Shown: in pieces, positions 43,250-53,719 of the stretch
Layout of the letters: every line of letters starts with the position of its first letter
Numbering within the stretch: position 1 is the stretch's first letter
NCBI GenBank assembly: GCA_964017185.1
Contig: OZ024875.1
Coordinates: forward strand, 65,405,043-65,469,042
Reading direction: 5' to 3'
DNA from: Rugalucina vietnamica
Lineage: Eukaryota; Mollusca; Bivalvia; Lucinida; Lucinidae
Length of the DNA stretch: 64,000 bases
Position numbers and translations under genes: made by a program
The notes under the pieces: generated by a model
Seen by the model: only the letters and a program-made list of their open reading frames with translations
What the model was told of the DNA's origin: nothing
Database searches by the model: none

Positions 43250-44570
43250 TATTATACACTGTATAATGAACTGTCTTCTAGCTATGGAAGTCGAAAGCTG
43301 GGTGGGGTTTCCAATTTTTCAATTTTATCAAAACAGTCATTTTTCAGCATATTTTGAAAGCATGAAGAAAAACATTGAGGTAAATTTAAGAGGCCTCACA
43401 TAGTTGTCATGAAAGATCATTGTCAGCATGGCCAGTTAATGTAAAATCTTTGTGGGCACTTCATAAACAAAAAATTCAGAGACATCTTAAACCACCTACT
43501 AGGACGAGACCCCATAAAATTGTGTTTTTATAATATCGAGATTAAAGAATGAGGCTATCCAAATATTTTTGACGTAACACTGAATGAGAATTTGAAACTG
43601 TTATATGATGATATATAGCATCTAAAGATACTTATAAAGCAATGATTGATTGCATTTAAAGTGTTTTATAGCAATGTAGAAGTACCACACCCACTGGTTA
43701 CCATTGTAACACTTAGAATAAACCTTCATGGTCGCATCTTAAATAGCAATGGAAAATAGTCTGCATTGCTGGTAACTTCATACAATATATCAAACATCAT
43801 TACTGTTGTGGTTCACACTTATCAAAGTTATCACGATTACCAGTTTTATGTTGCATGGCTTTGTGGCCACCCGATTATAATTTGGCTGTTCACTTAGCCC
43901 TCTGCATTTTACTTGTTCTGTCCAAGCTAGCACTGTGACCACCTAATACCTTCAATAGCTGCTCACCCTGCTTTCCGTTATTCATGTTAAACGTTGGTAT
44001 CTATGTTTAGTATTTTTTTAATATGTTTTTTCTTATTTCTTGTATATCACTGAACCACTGCGGAAGCTGAGGGTGAGGTAATGGCCATGTAAAATCGGTT
44101 TAAGCCCGCCAGTGACTTTGTGTTACTGATCGTTCCAAGTCGATACTTCTGTGGTGGTTCTTTTTGTTTTATGTCTTGGTGTTTAAAATATATATATATA
44201 TATATATATTTTTTTGTGTGTGCTGTTGGCGCTATGTATGTTTTCATATTTTTAGTTAAGTTAAGGTAACTGAGTGGCCACCTATTGGGAAAATAGCTGC
44301 TCATTCGGTTTACGATATGTTTCATGGTATAAGTACCTAATTGTTAGTTTGGTTTTTTCCCACCTCGGTTTTTGGAGTGGGAATCTTTTTCTGATTGCGC
44401 CTTTTCCTGATCTTTGCCTACTTGTACCTTTTTGTTTGATTATTTTTATCTTGTAAATCATTAGCAAAATGTTAAAATACTCATAAATATGCTTTACTGT
44501 CCAAGGTACTCAATGACAGGATAAGCTTACCACACCCACTTACCTAAATAATATTAAGAGCAATTCTCTG
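43250..44570 (+). repeat. Long dispersed repeat, inverted relative of 50.2-53.1 kb
   Basis: Reverse-complement blocks are shared with 50230-50969 and 53006-53110: GTATAATGAACTGTCTTCTA, CAGCATATTTTG, AATTTAAGAGGCCTCACAT, TCATACAATATATCAAACAT, TTATCTTGTAAATCATTAGC. Each partner is interrupted by its own PLE insertion. It contains recurring GGGTGGGGT and GTTACCAT/GTAAC words. Confidence 0.75.
43801..44433 (+). mobile_element. PLE composite tail inserted in the long repeat
   Basis: Starts at ACTGTTGTGGTTC, passes the alternative segment (TGTGGCCACCCGATTATAAT, GTTCTGTCCAAGCTAGCACT), then GAACCACTGCGGAAGCTGAG ... CTTCTGTGGTGGTTC and ends CTACTTGTACCTTTT. The flanks CAAACATCATT and TGTTTGATTATTTTTATC join as one sequence at 50360-50385 (minus), giving a precise empty site. 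Confidence 0.87.
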
Positions 44571-45234
44571 TAACCACTTAAATTTTTACGTAGGCCTGGG
44601 CACATATAGTCACCGATTTTGTCGAAACTTTCCTATCTTGGCCATTTGAACACAGAACTTATTTATCAACACTTATTTGGTCCAATTTTATACTCGTTGT
44701 CATGGAAACGGCAAATGAATATTTTGGCAAAAAAGTGTGTCCGAAAATCACCTAAAATTGGGTATTTTCCAGCTGAAACTAGTACTTTAAACAAATTCAG
44801 ATCCAACTTATGGTCCCTATTTATGAGTATATAACACATTTTTGTTAGAAATACAAAAACACAAAAATTGATTTGGTAAACCTCTGATTTTATCGTGGCT
44901 CTGCAAAGTGGGTGGGGTTTCGAAGATTTGAAAAATGTGATTTTTAAGCATTTTCAGGGACAATTCTCATAGTGAGTGCGGTCGGTTGCAGATATACGCA
45001 CATATTTACGATATACAACAATGTTTTGTTAACCAAATTCTGAAAAGACATGTTTGGGAAGTTAGGTCTGAATATGCGTAACCATAGCAACAATGAGGGT
45101 ACTGTCGCAAAATGCAAATTTTTGAGGGTTTGTCCATTTGGTCTCATAGAATTCTACTGTGAGGACAAAATTGACTGTAAATTATGTGATATGTTGCAAA
45201 GGAAACTACTCGTTAGAAAATTTTGCATTTAATC

Positions 45235-46430
45235 TTCAGTGACCTTCTAAAGTTCAAGGTCAAGATCACAGAAGAGAGAAAAATTGCACAAAATTGGCCT
45301 TTTCCCATGTTTAAGTTGCTTTTGGCATAATTAAGGCTCAAATTTCTTACTTTATTTATGTATATCACCACAAAGTCTTTCATGCTGAGATATTTTTGTC
45401 CACCATATGACTGAGGTGTTGCAAAGTCCGATATCATTCAGATGATCCACCTGCTGACCTTAAATAACCTTTAAGGGTCTAGGTCAAGGTCAAACATGCA
45501 ATTGGCATTCTCTTACCAGTATTTTGTTATTTTGCCCAGAGTTTGGTGCAAAATTGCTTTTATAATGTTTTAAAAGCTTGAGATATGTTGTATATAAAAC
45601 AACGGTTAACAAAATATGACACTGAATCTGCAGGTCAAGGTCACATGTTAAAGAAAAATGACACAAAAAAGGCTTTTTTGCTCATGTTAAAGTTGATTTG
45701 GCCATAATTTAGACTCAAATTTCTTTCTTTATTGAATATTTATGCATATCACCACAAAGTCTTTCACGCTGAGATATTTTTGTCCACCAGGTGACTTCAA
45801 GGTCACGGTCAAGGTCACCAAAAGTTTAATTTCTAAGGGGTTAAAATGGAGTTTTTGTTGAAGGAGCAAACAAATTAAAGTATTAATTTTAATCATATTA
45901 TGCATTTTGCATTTTTATATGTGTTGCAAAGTCTGATATCATTCAGACGATCCACCTGCTGACCTTAAATAACCTTTTAAGGGACCAGGTCAAGGTCAAA
46001 TTAAAGCCATTTTCTTACCAGTATTTTATTATTTTTCCCAGAGTTTGGTGCAAAATTGCTGAAATATTCGTTTTAAAAGCTTGATATATGTTGTATATAA
46101 AACAACGGTTAACAAAATATGGCACTGAATCTGCAGTGACCTTTGGAAAGTCAAGGTCAAGGTCACATGTTAAAGAAAAATGACACAAAAAAGACTTTTT
46201 TGCTCATGTTTAAGTTGATTTTGCCATAATTTAGACTCAAATTTCTTACTTTTTTGAATATTAATGCATATCACCACAAAGTCTTTCACGCTGAGATATT
46301 TTTGTCCACCAGGTGACTTCAAGGTCACGGTCAGGGTGACCAAACGTTTCATTCCTTAGGGGTTAAAATGGAGTGTTTGTTGAAGGTGTGGCGAACAAAG
46401 AGAGTAAACAAAATTTTAAGATAAATTCCC
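45235..46430. repeat. Degenerate tandem repeat (about 525 bp unit) rich in AGGTCA half-sites
   Basis: Blocks recur with about 525-530 bp spacing: ACCACAAAGTCTTTCA(C/T)GC (45365, 45752, 46275), GCAAAGTC(C/T)GATATCATTCA (45421, 45925), GTTGTATATAAAACAACGGT (45588, 46091). TCAAGGTCA-type words occur repeatedly (about 45253, 45484, 45633, 45795, 45985, 46150, 46318). Non-coding; lies in lectin intron 1. Confidence 0.8.
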
Positions 46431-46529
46431 ATATATACTATTCATCGCCACATAGAAAATATAAATAAAAGTTATTATACATGCAAGTTATTATCCAATA
46501 TTCTGCCTCGGTTTCAACAATAATTGTCA

Positions 46530-46885
46530 AAAACAAGGACTCACAAATTGAGTAAGCTGCCCGACGATGGAGATCCCTGGGCGCCGATTAACCTACTAAC
46601 TCCGGAGCAAAAGAAAAACACCAGTTGAACCCCGGTGGGCCAAGCAACAGACAAGAAGCTCCGGCCCCAACCAACTAAAATGAATAGCTTTAAGTCGGGG
46701 CAATCATAGAGTCTGACGCCCGATCCACCGGCGTGCAATTAAAGAAGGCAGCATAGTTATCAACCATGATTGGGTTAAAACTAAGCATGCAGACTGTCGC
46801 ATTACATTCAAGTTATAACCTAAACGTCTGTAACGTGTTATGATTTTTCTGAACTAAAAAGAAAAATAATTAATTCCTATAAGTT
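46530..46885 (-). mobile_element. PLE internal fragment (no 3' terminus)
   Basis: Minus-strand segment from the C-terminal RT codons (around GTTATAACCTAAACGTCTGT) through TTGCACGCCGGTGGATCGG to GAGTCCTTGTTTTTG. Unlike the usual truncation pattern it lacks the tail end (GTACAAG...). It interrupts the AGGTCA-rich repeat. Confidence 0.8.
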
Positions 46886-46899
46886 TATTTTGCAATAAT

Positions 46900-47335
46900 T
46901 GATCCTTGACATTCTTGTTATCATGAATGATAATACATGTTTACACAGTCTTTCAATCTGTGATAATTTTGTCCACCAGGTGACTTCAAAGTAAAGGTCA
47001 AGGTATCCAAAACTTTGAATTTTAGGGGGTAAAATGGAGTTTTTGTGTAAATTGTAAACATATTAAATTATTAATTTCAATCATATTATGTTTTTTTCAT
47101 TTATATATGTGTCGCAAAGTTCGATATCATTCAGACAATACACCTGTTGACCTAAAGTTACCTTTAAATGGTAAAGGTGAAGGTCAAAGATGTAAGAAAA
47201 ATGGCTGAAATCGGCATTTTCTTACCAGTATTTTGTTATTTTCCTCTCATTTCGGTGCAAAACTGTTTTAATGTTTGTTTTTAAAGTTTGGAACATAATG
47301 TATATGACACAGTGGTTTTAAACCTTATGTTAGTT
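46900..47335. repeat. Continuation of the AGGTCA-rich repeat
   Basis: GTCCACCAGGTGACTTCAAA, AAAGGTCAAGGTATCC, GATATCATTCAGACAATACA and CTTACCAGTATTTTGTTATT match the units at 45.2-46.4 kb. More diverged than those. Confidence 0.75.
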
Positions 47336-47349
47336 AACATATTTTTATT

Positions 47350-47505
47350 TAAATTTCAGTAACTGAGTGTCCACCTGTTGGGAAATAGCTGCTCACTCGG
47401 CTTACGATGTGTTTTCTGGTGCCTGGTTGTCAGTTTAGTTTTTTCCCACCTTGGTTTCTTTCTGATTGCACCTTTTCCTGATCGTTGTCTATTTGTGCCT
47501 TTCTG
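47350..47505 (+). mobile_element. PLE tail fragment with internal deletion
   Basis: CAGTAACTGAGTGTCCACCT, GCTCACTCGGCTTACGATGT, CCCACCTTGGTTTCTTTCTG (GGAGTGGGAAT deleted) and TGTCTATTTGTGCC. Confidence 0.75.
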
Positions 47506-47877
47506 TAAAATTTGGCTTTCACCAGCAAAGCAGTTTGAGAAAAGGAGATCTTTAAGAACAGTGAATGGAAAAAGCATACATGCCATCATGCAATACACAA
47601 ACTGTTTGAGCGCAGATCTGGCAAAAGGTGTCTTAGGGCATTCAAGACATATCATGCTATAGAAATTTAAAACCATCTAAATTTGAAATATTTGGCATTA
47701 CATGTTCTGATATTTATTTCACACAGCTTTAATATTGTAACACAATCCAAGACACATACTTTTCTTATGGTCAAACGTTATTTGTACCATGTATGTTGCC
47801 ATGGCAACCATTGCGCCATAAGGACTACCCTCATTTTATAAACCGGGTACGCCCTTTGTATTGCATGTTTTATCAGT

Positions 47878-48174
47878 AACTTTGTGTTACTGATCGTTCC
47901 AAGTCGATACTTCTGTGGTGGTTCTTTTTGTTTTATGTCTTGGTGTATAAATTTTTTTGTGCTGTTGGCGCCTTATGTATGTTTTCATATTTTTAGTTAA
48001 GTTAAGGTAACTGAGTGGCCACCTATTGGGAAAATAGCTGCTCATTCGGCTTACAGTGTGTTTCATGGTTTGGGTGCCTGATTGTTAGTTTGGTTTTTTC
48101 CCACCTCGGTTTTTGGAGTGGGAATCTTTTTCTGATTGCGCCTTTTCCTGATCTTTGCCTACTTGTACCTTTTT
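47878..48174 (+). mobile_element. PLE 3' tail, 5'-truncated
   Basis: GTTACTGATCGTTCCAAGTC, CTTCTGTGGTGGTTC, TGTTGGCGCCTTATGTATG, GAGTGGCCACC, TTTTTGGAGTGGGAATC, GCCTACTTGTACCTTTTT. It closely resembles the tail at 44.1-44.4 kb. Confidence 0.85.
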
Positions 48175-48185
48175 ATCAAACAGTA

Positions 48186-50200
48186 TGTGAATTCCTGCCA
48201 ATTGCATAGTCTGTGCAGTAGTATAAATGTAAAACTTCAAGAAACACATAGAATCTCGATGATTTTAGTCTTACTGTCTTTTAATTATAGTGATTCAAAG
48301 ATGTTAACGTCATCAACAATCAAACGTCATCAACAGTTTTATAACGTCATGTTTACATTGCGTCAACTGCACACCTTGCAACGTTCATATCTTTGCTATC
48401 TGTAAAGACAATCTCTTCAAATTTTCAGGAAATACTCAGAGAAACTTGGTCTTTCATATGTAATTAATATCTTAATTTTGATTTTTTTGCCATAAGACCC
48501 CTTTCATTAGATCTTGGCCCACATATAAGCTCATATTGAGAGCCCAAATGGTCTACAAAGCTTAAAAAATGCACAATTTTGTCTGCAAGGGCATAAACAA
48601 CTTATCCATCATTAAAATCAGTTTGCTGCAATTTACCAGAAGTGCACAAACTATTTGAATAAAAATGGTACAAAAATGGTACTTTACGTACAAATGTACT
48701 AAGAATCAGTTCTTATGTAACTTGATTGTTCATATGCAGACACCATACAAAATGAAGATTTGTCATGAAAATATCTCTTCTTCCGTTACTCCTCTGGCTG
48801 ATCCGAAAAATGAGTAGTGAAAGAAATGTGCACTAAATTGAATGACCTGGTAATCTGCATTTGAGAGGCGGCTGTCCAGGATCAGTGTGACCAAGTTAAC
48901 TGACTATCCTAACATTACCTACGCCATTAACGATGGATATAAATCATTGGTTCAAGCAAACAATGCGACAGTACAATTAAATTGCAGGTAATAACTGTTG
49001 TAAAAACAATATGAGCTGATATTAAATAGGTACTGTAGAGTGTCTGGTCCATGCTTGAGAGGTACTAGATTCAATACCAGACCATGGCATACTATAGTGA
49101 TAGTAATCCCCTCGTTCTAACATAATACACACTATATCATATTGTTATAGACTAGATATATTTCTTTAGTCAGCTTTATGTGCGAATATAACCAAGATAG
49201 TATTTGTTTTATGTAAGAAAAAGTAAATAGAGTAGTTTTGAATGTCATGTTACATGTAGCTCATCTGTTGCTAAGGAATGTATGTTTTCGAGTTACCATG
49301 GCATCAGATATTCATCAGATGCAAATCTTTCTTGATTTGAACCACAATTTTTAATGTCGGTATGCTTACACATTTGATCATATACACCCAAAAAACAGCT
49401 GTAATAGTCGTAAAACTCTACATTTTCTTGAATTGAAGTAAATGGGTGGGGTAATTGTACCTATGCTTCGAGCACTTTAGAAAGTAAAGCTAATTTTCTG
49501 GGTATTTTACATGCTTCTAATCATTTACATTTTAGATTTTATTGATCATTATTAAGCTGATTTTAGTTTAGATATAGGTATCAATATAGAAAAGTATGGA
49601 GCGCCGCAGGTCAAATCTCAGTATTATGAGAACATTATTTTATGGGATCTTGCTTTAGCGCTTACATTCAATTGTCCTTGAAAACTTTGTTTATGAAGTG
49701 CCCAATATTTTTTTCACATTTGCTTTAGATGACAATGTTCTTTCATGGGGAGTGTATAAGGCCTCTCAAATTTGTGTACAATTTTTTCTTATGTTCTCAA
49801 GAATTGCCAAAAATTACATTTTTGAAAAATGGGAAAACTCTACCCGGCTTCCAGCTACCATAGTAACAAGACAGTACATTATACTGACATGTTAAAGAAA
49901 CTTGGTGGGGTACTTTAACCCCAGTTGCTAACATTAAAACACACTACACCATGCTGTTAAAGCCAAAATATATTTTGTTACTTGTTTAAATGCACACATA
50001 CATGTATATCTAAATGTTTATACAAGAAAGGTAATTGCGATTTGTTTAGCATAATGTTACTAGACAGTCATCTGTTGCTAAGGAGTGTGTGTTTTGTGTT
50101 ACCATGACAACATATACTTTGCATTATACAGATGCAAAATTTTCTTGGTTTGAGCCAAGAATAGCTGATTTCTGTATACAAACACTTTTGCTTATGACAC
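48186..50200. other. Degenerate repeat-like DNA in lectin intron 1
   Basis: No exon is seen. Words shared between 49.25-49.46 and 50.07-50.29 kb (CATCTGTTGCTAAGGA, GTTACCATG, CAGATGCAAA, GGGTGGGGTAA) suggest an old tandem repeat of about 800 bp related to the 43- and 50-kb long repeats. Confidence 0.55.
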
Positions 50201-50229
50201 ATAAAATATCACCTGGCTTTGGCACAAAC

Positions 50230-50969
50230 AAAACTTAACTCGACATTCTTTTAATGTTAATTAAGTGGGTGGGGTAAGATCTTCCTGTCATTGATTATCT
50301 TAGACATTAAAAATTATTTATGAGTATTTTAACATTTTGCTAATGATTTACAAGATAAAAATAACCAAACAAATGATGTTTGATATATTGTATGAAGTTA
50401 CCAGCAATGCAGTCTATTGTTCATTGCTATTTAAGATGTGACCATGTATGTTTGTTCTAAGTGTTACCATGGTTACCATTGTTTTAGTGGTGAACAATTA
50501 ATTGGTGTTGCACTAAGTATACAAAATGTCTCTTGACTATAGCATTTTATCACATTCTACATGTAATCATTTCTGTTTCAGGTTGAACATGTATCAGTTT
50601 CCATGTTAATTTAAGTGGATGGAGTACTTCTACATTGTCATTAAACACTTTAAATGCAAATAATCATTGCTTTATAAGTATTTTAGATGCTATATATCAT
50701 TATATAACTGTTTAAAAGTCTCATTCAGTGTTCAGTCAAAATATTTGGATAGCCTCATTCTTTTATATTGATTTTATAAAAACACAATTTTATGGGTTCT
50801 CGTCCTAGTAGGTGGTTTTAGATGTCTCTGAATTTTTTGTTTATGAAGTGCCCACTAAGACTTTACATAAACTGGGCATGCTGACAATGATCTTTTATGA
50901 CAACAATGTGAGGCCTCTTAAATTTACCTCAATTCTTTTCTTCATGTTCTCAAAATATGCTGAAGAAGG
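50230..50969 (-). repeat. Long dispersed repeat, left part, holding a PLE
   Basis: Reverse complement of 43345-43800 plus 44434-44560 with no insertion at 50369, so it is the empty-site allele for the 43801-44433 PLE. Its continuation is at 53006, beyond a PLE. Confidence 0.75.
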
Positions 50970-51583
50970 TACAAGTAGGCAAAGATCAGGAAAAGGCGCA
51001 ATCAGAAAAAGATTCCCACTCCAAAAACCGAGGTGGGAAAAAACCAAACTAACAATCAGGTACTTATACCATGAAACATATCGTAAGCCGAATGAGCAGC
51101 TATTTTCCCAATAGGTGGCCACTCAGTTACCTTAACTTAACTAAAAATATGAAAACATACATAAGGCGCCAACAGCACAAAAAATTTTAAACACCAAGAC
51201 ATAAAACAAAAAGAACCACTACAGAAGTATCGACTTGGAACGATCAGTAACACAAAGTTACTGGCGGGCTTAAACCGGTTTTACAGGTACCTAACCTCAC
51301 CCTCAGCTTCTGCAGTGGTTCACAACATTTAGTTAGTTCTTCGGTCCTCGTGGTGAATCTCTAACTAGTCAATGAATCATCAAGAACAAACAAAAAAATC
51401 ATGATAAACATCCTGATGAATCAAAAACCAGGACTCACAGATTGAGTAAGCTGCCCGACGATGGAGATCCCTGGGCGCCGAATAACCTACTAACTCCGGA
51501 GCAAAAGAAAAACACCAGTTGGACCCCGGTGGGCCAAGCAACAGACAAGAAGCTCCGGCCCCAACCAACTAAAATGAATAGCT
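50970..51583 (-). mobile_element. PLE 3' tail of the 51.6-53.0 kb copy
   Basis: Reading on the minus strand from the ORF: TTGGTCCCC-type GGGTCCAACTGGTG block, CAGCTTACTCAATCTGTGAG, GAACCACTGCAGAAGCTGAG ... CTTCTGTAGTGGTTC, GTAACTGAGTGGCCACC, CTGATTGCGCCTTTTCCTGA and CTACTTGTACCTT at 50970. Complete 3' end attached to an RT. Confidence 0.9.
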
Positions 51584-53005
51584 TTAAGTCGGGGCCATCA
51601 TAGAGTCTGACGCCCGACCCACCGGCGTGCAAATAAAGAAGGCAGCATAGTTATCAACCATGATTGGGTTAAAAACTAAGCATGCAGACTGTCGCATAAC
51701 ATTCAAGTTATAACCTATACGTCTGTAACGTGATATGATTTTTTCCGAACTGAAGAGAAAAATCATTTATTCCTTTAAGTTTCTTTAATTTGTAAACCAA
51801 GTCACCATAAAATTCAGGTTCCGAAAGGCCCTCACTTAAAAGTGTCTTTAACCCAACATTATATTTGGAAATCAATTCATAGTGTCTACGATAAAATTTA
51901 GAAAAGGTTTTTCGAAGTTTATGATACCGATAGCCCTGTTGGAGAAGTTTTGCCGTTAAACATTTATTTCGAGCGTTGAAGTCTGTAACATGATTGCAGA
52001 CTCTAGCAAACCTAATAAGTTGCGAAATGTATACACCATAAGAAGCACGACGAGGAACGTCACCATCCAAAAAAGGAAAATTTACTATATCAAAATCAAA
52101 GTCATCGCGCTTATCATAAATTTTAGAAGAAACAAATCCATTTGCAACAGAAAGATGTAGATCTAAAAAGGGGGCTTCGGTATCTGAGATATTAGCTTTG
52201 TTCAACTGAAGTTCAGGTGGATAAATTTGATTGACCATACCTTCAAAATAAGGATTGTCAATGTTCAAAAGGTCATCGAGGTACCTAGATGTGGAATTAA
52301 AAGCCTCGATAACATCAGCTTGATTATCATGGTTAAGAGAATCCATGAAATCTCTTTCGTAGCAGTATAAAAATAAATCAGCTACGAGAGGTGCGCAATT
52401 TGTACCCATCGGAATTCCAACAATTTGTCTGTATAACTTGGTCCCAAATCTAATATAAATATTATCAAGGAGATAGGATAAGGCGTCGCACACATTCTGA
52501 CATGACCAAAGGGTATACCGACTTTGGTCAGAGGAAGTGAAAAAAGCCTTTCTGTCATTACATGCCAAATAAAGTGAACCATAGTTTTTTAATGCCCTTT
52601 TGAAGGTCCACTCTATCAAATCCAGAAGTTTTTCTTTAATTAGATTATGTGGTAATGTTGTATACAGAGTAGAAAAATCATATGTGGACAAGCTTGTCGC
52701 ACGGAACCCTCTACACTTCAATTTACTGAGCACCTCACCAGAATTTTTTATTGACCAAAACCAATTTTTATTTGAAGTTTCATACACTGTCTCACAGTAT
52801 CTTATAACATGAGATTTGATAGCAGTAAGACAAGAAGTTAATAATTTAGAAAGTTCAGTGGTAGTACAAGAGCTAGAATTTGCAATAAATCTAGCTTTGT
52901 ATGGTCTTTTGTGAAGCTTAGGTAACCAATACATCGTAGGAAGTTTGTCTTGGCCTTCATTGACACAAACAGAAAACTTAACAGGTAAATCGTTTAAGTG
53001 GGAAT
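51584..53005 (-). pseudogene. Penelope-like reverse transcriptase (best copy in window; one frameshift)
   Basis: The frame from about 53003 encodes HLNDLPVKFSVCVNEGQDKL, then a 408-residue stretch to 51708. Residues counted from the MYWLPKLHK motif: TYDFSTLYTTLPH (84-96, catalytic Asp 86), GIPMGTNCAPLVADLFLY (173-190), YLDD (218-221), FLDLHLSV (about 255) and LYDKRDDFDF after it. The layout (LPKLHK at the start, GIPMGT, YLDD, FLDLHL, then an SQLIRFARVC and KLLQQGYR region) is that of Penelope-like elements. One extra A near 51745 shifts the frame; the last codons continue in 51584-51766 (MRQSACLVFNPIM ... MMAPT, stop). No GIY-YIG endonuclease follows the RT, so the element is either endonuclease-free or carries it N-terminally, upstream of the 5' truncation at about 53005. 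Confidence 0.9.
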
Positions 53006-53110
53006 GACGTTTTTGATAAAATTAAAAAATTGGAAATTTGAAACCCCACCCACCTTATGACTACCATAGCTAGAAGACAGTTCATTATACTAAGATGCTA
53101 AGTTACAGTA
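53006..53110 (-). repeat. Long dispersed repeat, right part
   Basis: Reverse complement of 43255-43345 (TTTTATCAAAA, AACCCCACCCA, TAGAAGACAGTTCATTATAC). Together with 50230-50969 it is one repeat split by the PLE. Confidence 0.75.
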
Positions 53111-53406
53111 ATTTTAAGTATGTATATCTGTACCACTGTATGCATTCAAAATTAAGATACCAAGTTAAGTGATGTCTAGGCTGTGTTTGAAAAAGTGGCA
53201 ACTTTCACTCAAAAATTGCTGTTTTGAAGCCCTAAACCTTCTATCGTGGTTACCATGGCAACCATGCATAATTGCAAAAAAAAAATAACCTTGGAAGACC
53301 TCTTTATGTGTGGTCCCTAATATATCAGTAAAGTATGAAGCAAATCCAAGACCATGCGTGCCGAGCCCCCATAAGGATTTGGCTGGTTTTACACGGATAA
53401 AGTTAC

Positions 53407-53617
53407 CTTCAGTGTTTCCTGCAAGTTTATCGATTTTCTCTGTGATCGATTCTTGACCGCTTTGAAGCTGGTGCATATCCCCTATAATCTCGTACAGAAG
53501 CTTAGTTATAACTGGACAGCTTTCCGTTTCTTCTGCGGCAATTGCGGGTACAAACTCGCATTTTATCGCAATTAATATTCCAAATAAAATTACACGAAAT
53601 CTTGCAGATGTGTCCAT
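53407..53617 (-). CDS. C-type lectin, exon 1 (signal peptide and neck)
   Basis: Minus strand: ATG at 53615-53617, 70 codons plus one base, then a donor GTAACT. The start MDTSARFRVILFGILIAI is a signal peptide (a basic residue before a hydrophobic core, likely cleaved near AIAA). Then ETESCPVITKLLYEIIGDMH and a Gln/Glu/Lys-rich stretch form a short coiled-coil-like neck with one free Cys that could link subunits. An in-frame upstream ATG (53714) exists, but the signal peptide favours the inner one. Exon 1 leaves one base that pairs with the two leading bases of exon 2 (42435), about 10.97 kb away. The four exons sum to 609 bases, 202 residues. Role (inference from family): a secreted calcium-dependent sugar-binding protein, commonly involved in innate recognition in molluscs. 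Confidence 0.82.
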
Positions 53618-53719
53618 CTTGTTAACTTTGTTAGCAACAGTACTGATTTCTGAAAGGCGAACCAACTTACATCGTATTTGTAGATAACACAATTTGGAGA
53701 ATGTAACTCGAAACATTCA

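Noticed and set aside
53165..53716. Single-exon 183-residue protein
   Set aside because: Only the 53407-53617 part has coding character. Beyond the GTAACT donor the frame runs through intron sequence with repeat-derived GTTACCATGG words, and the phase links to lectin exon 2.
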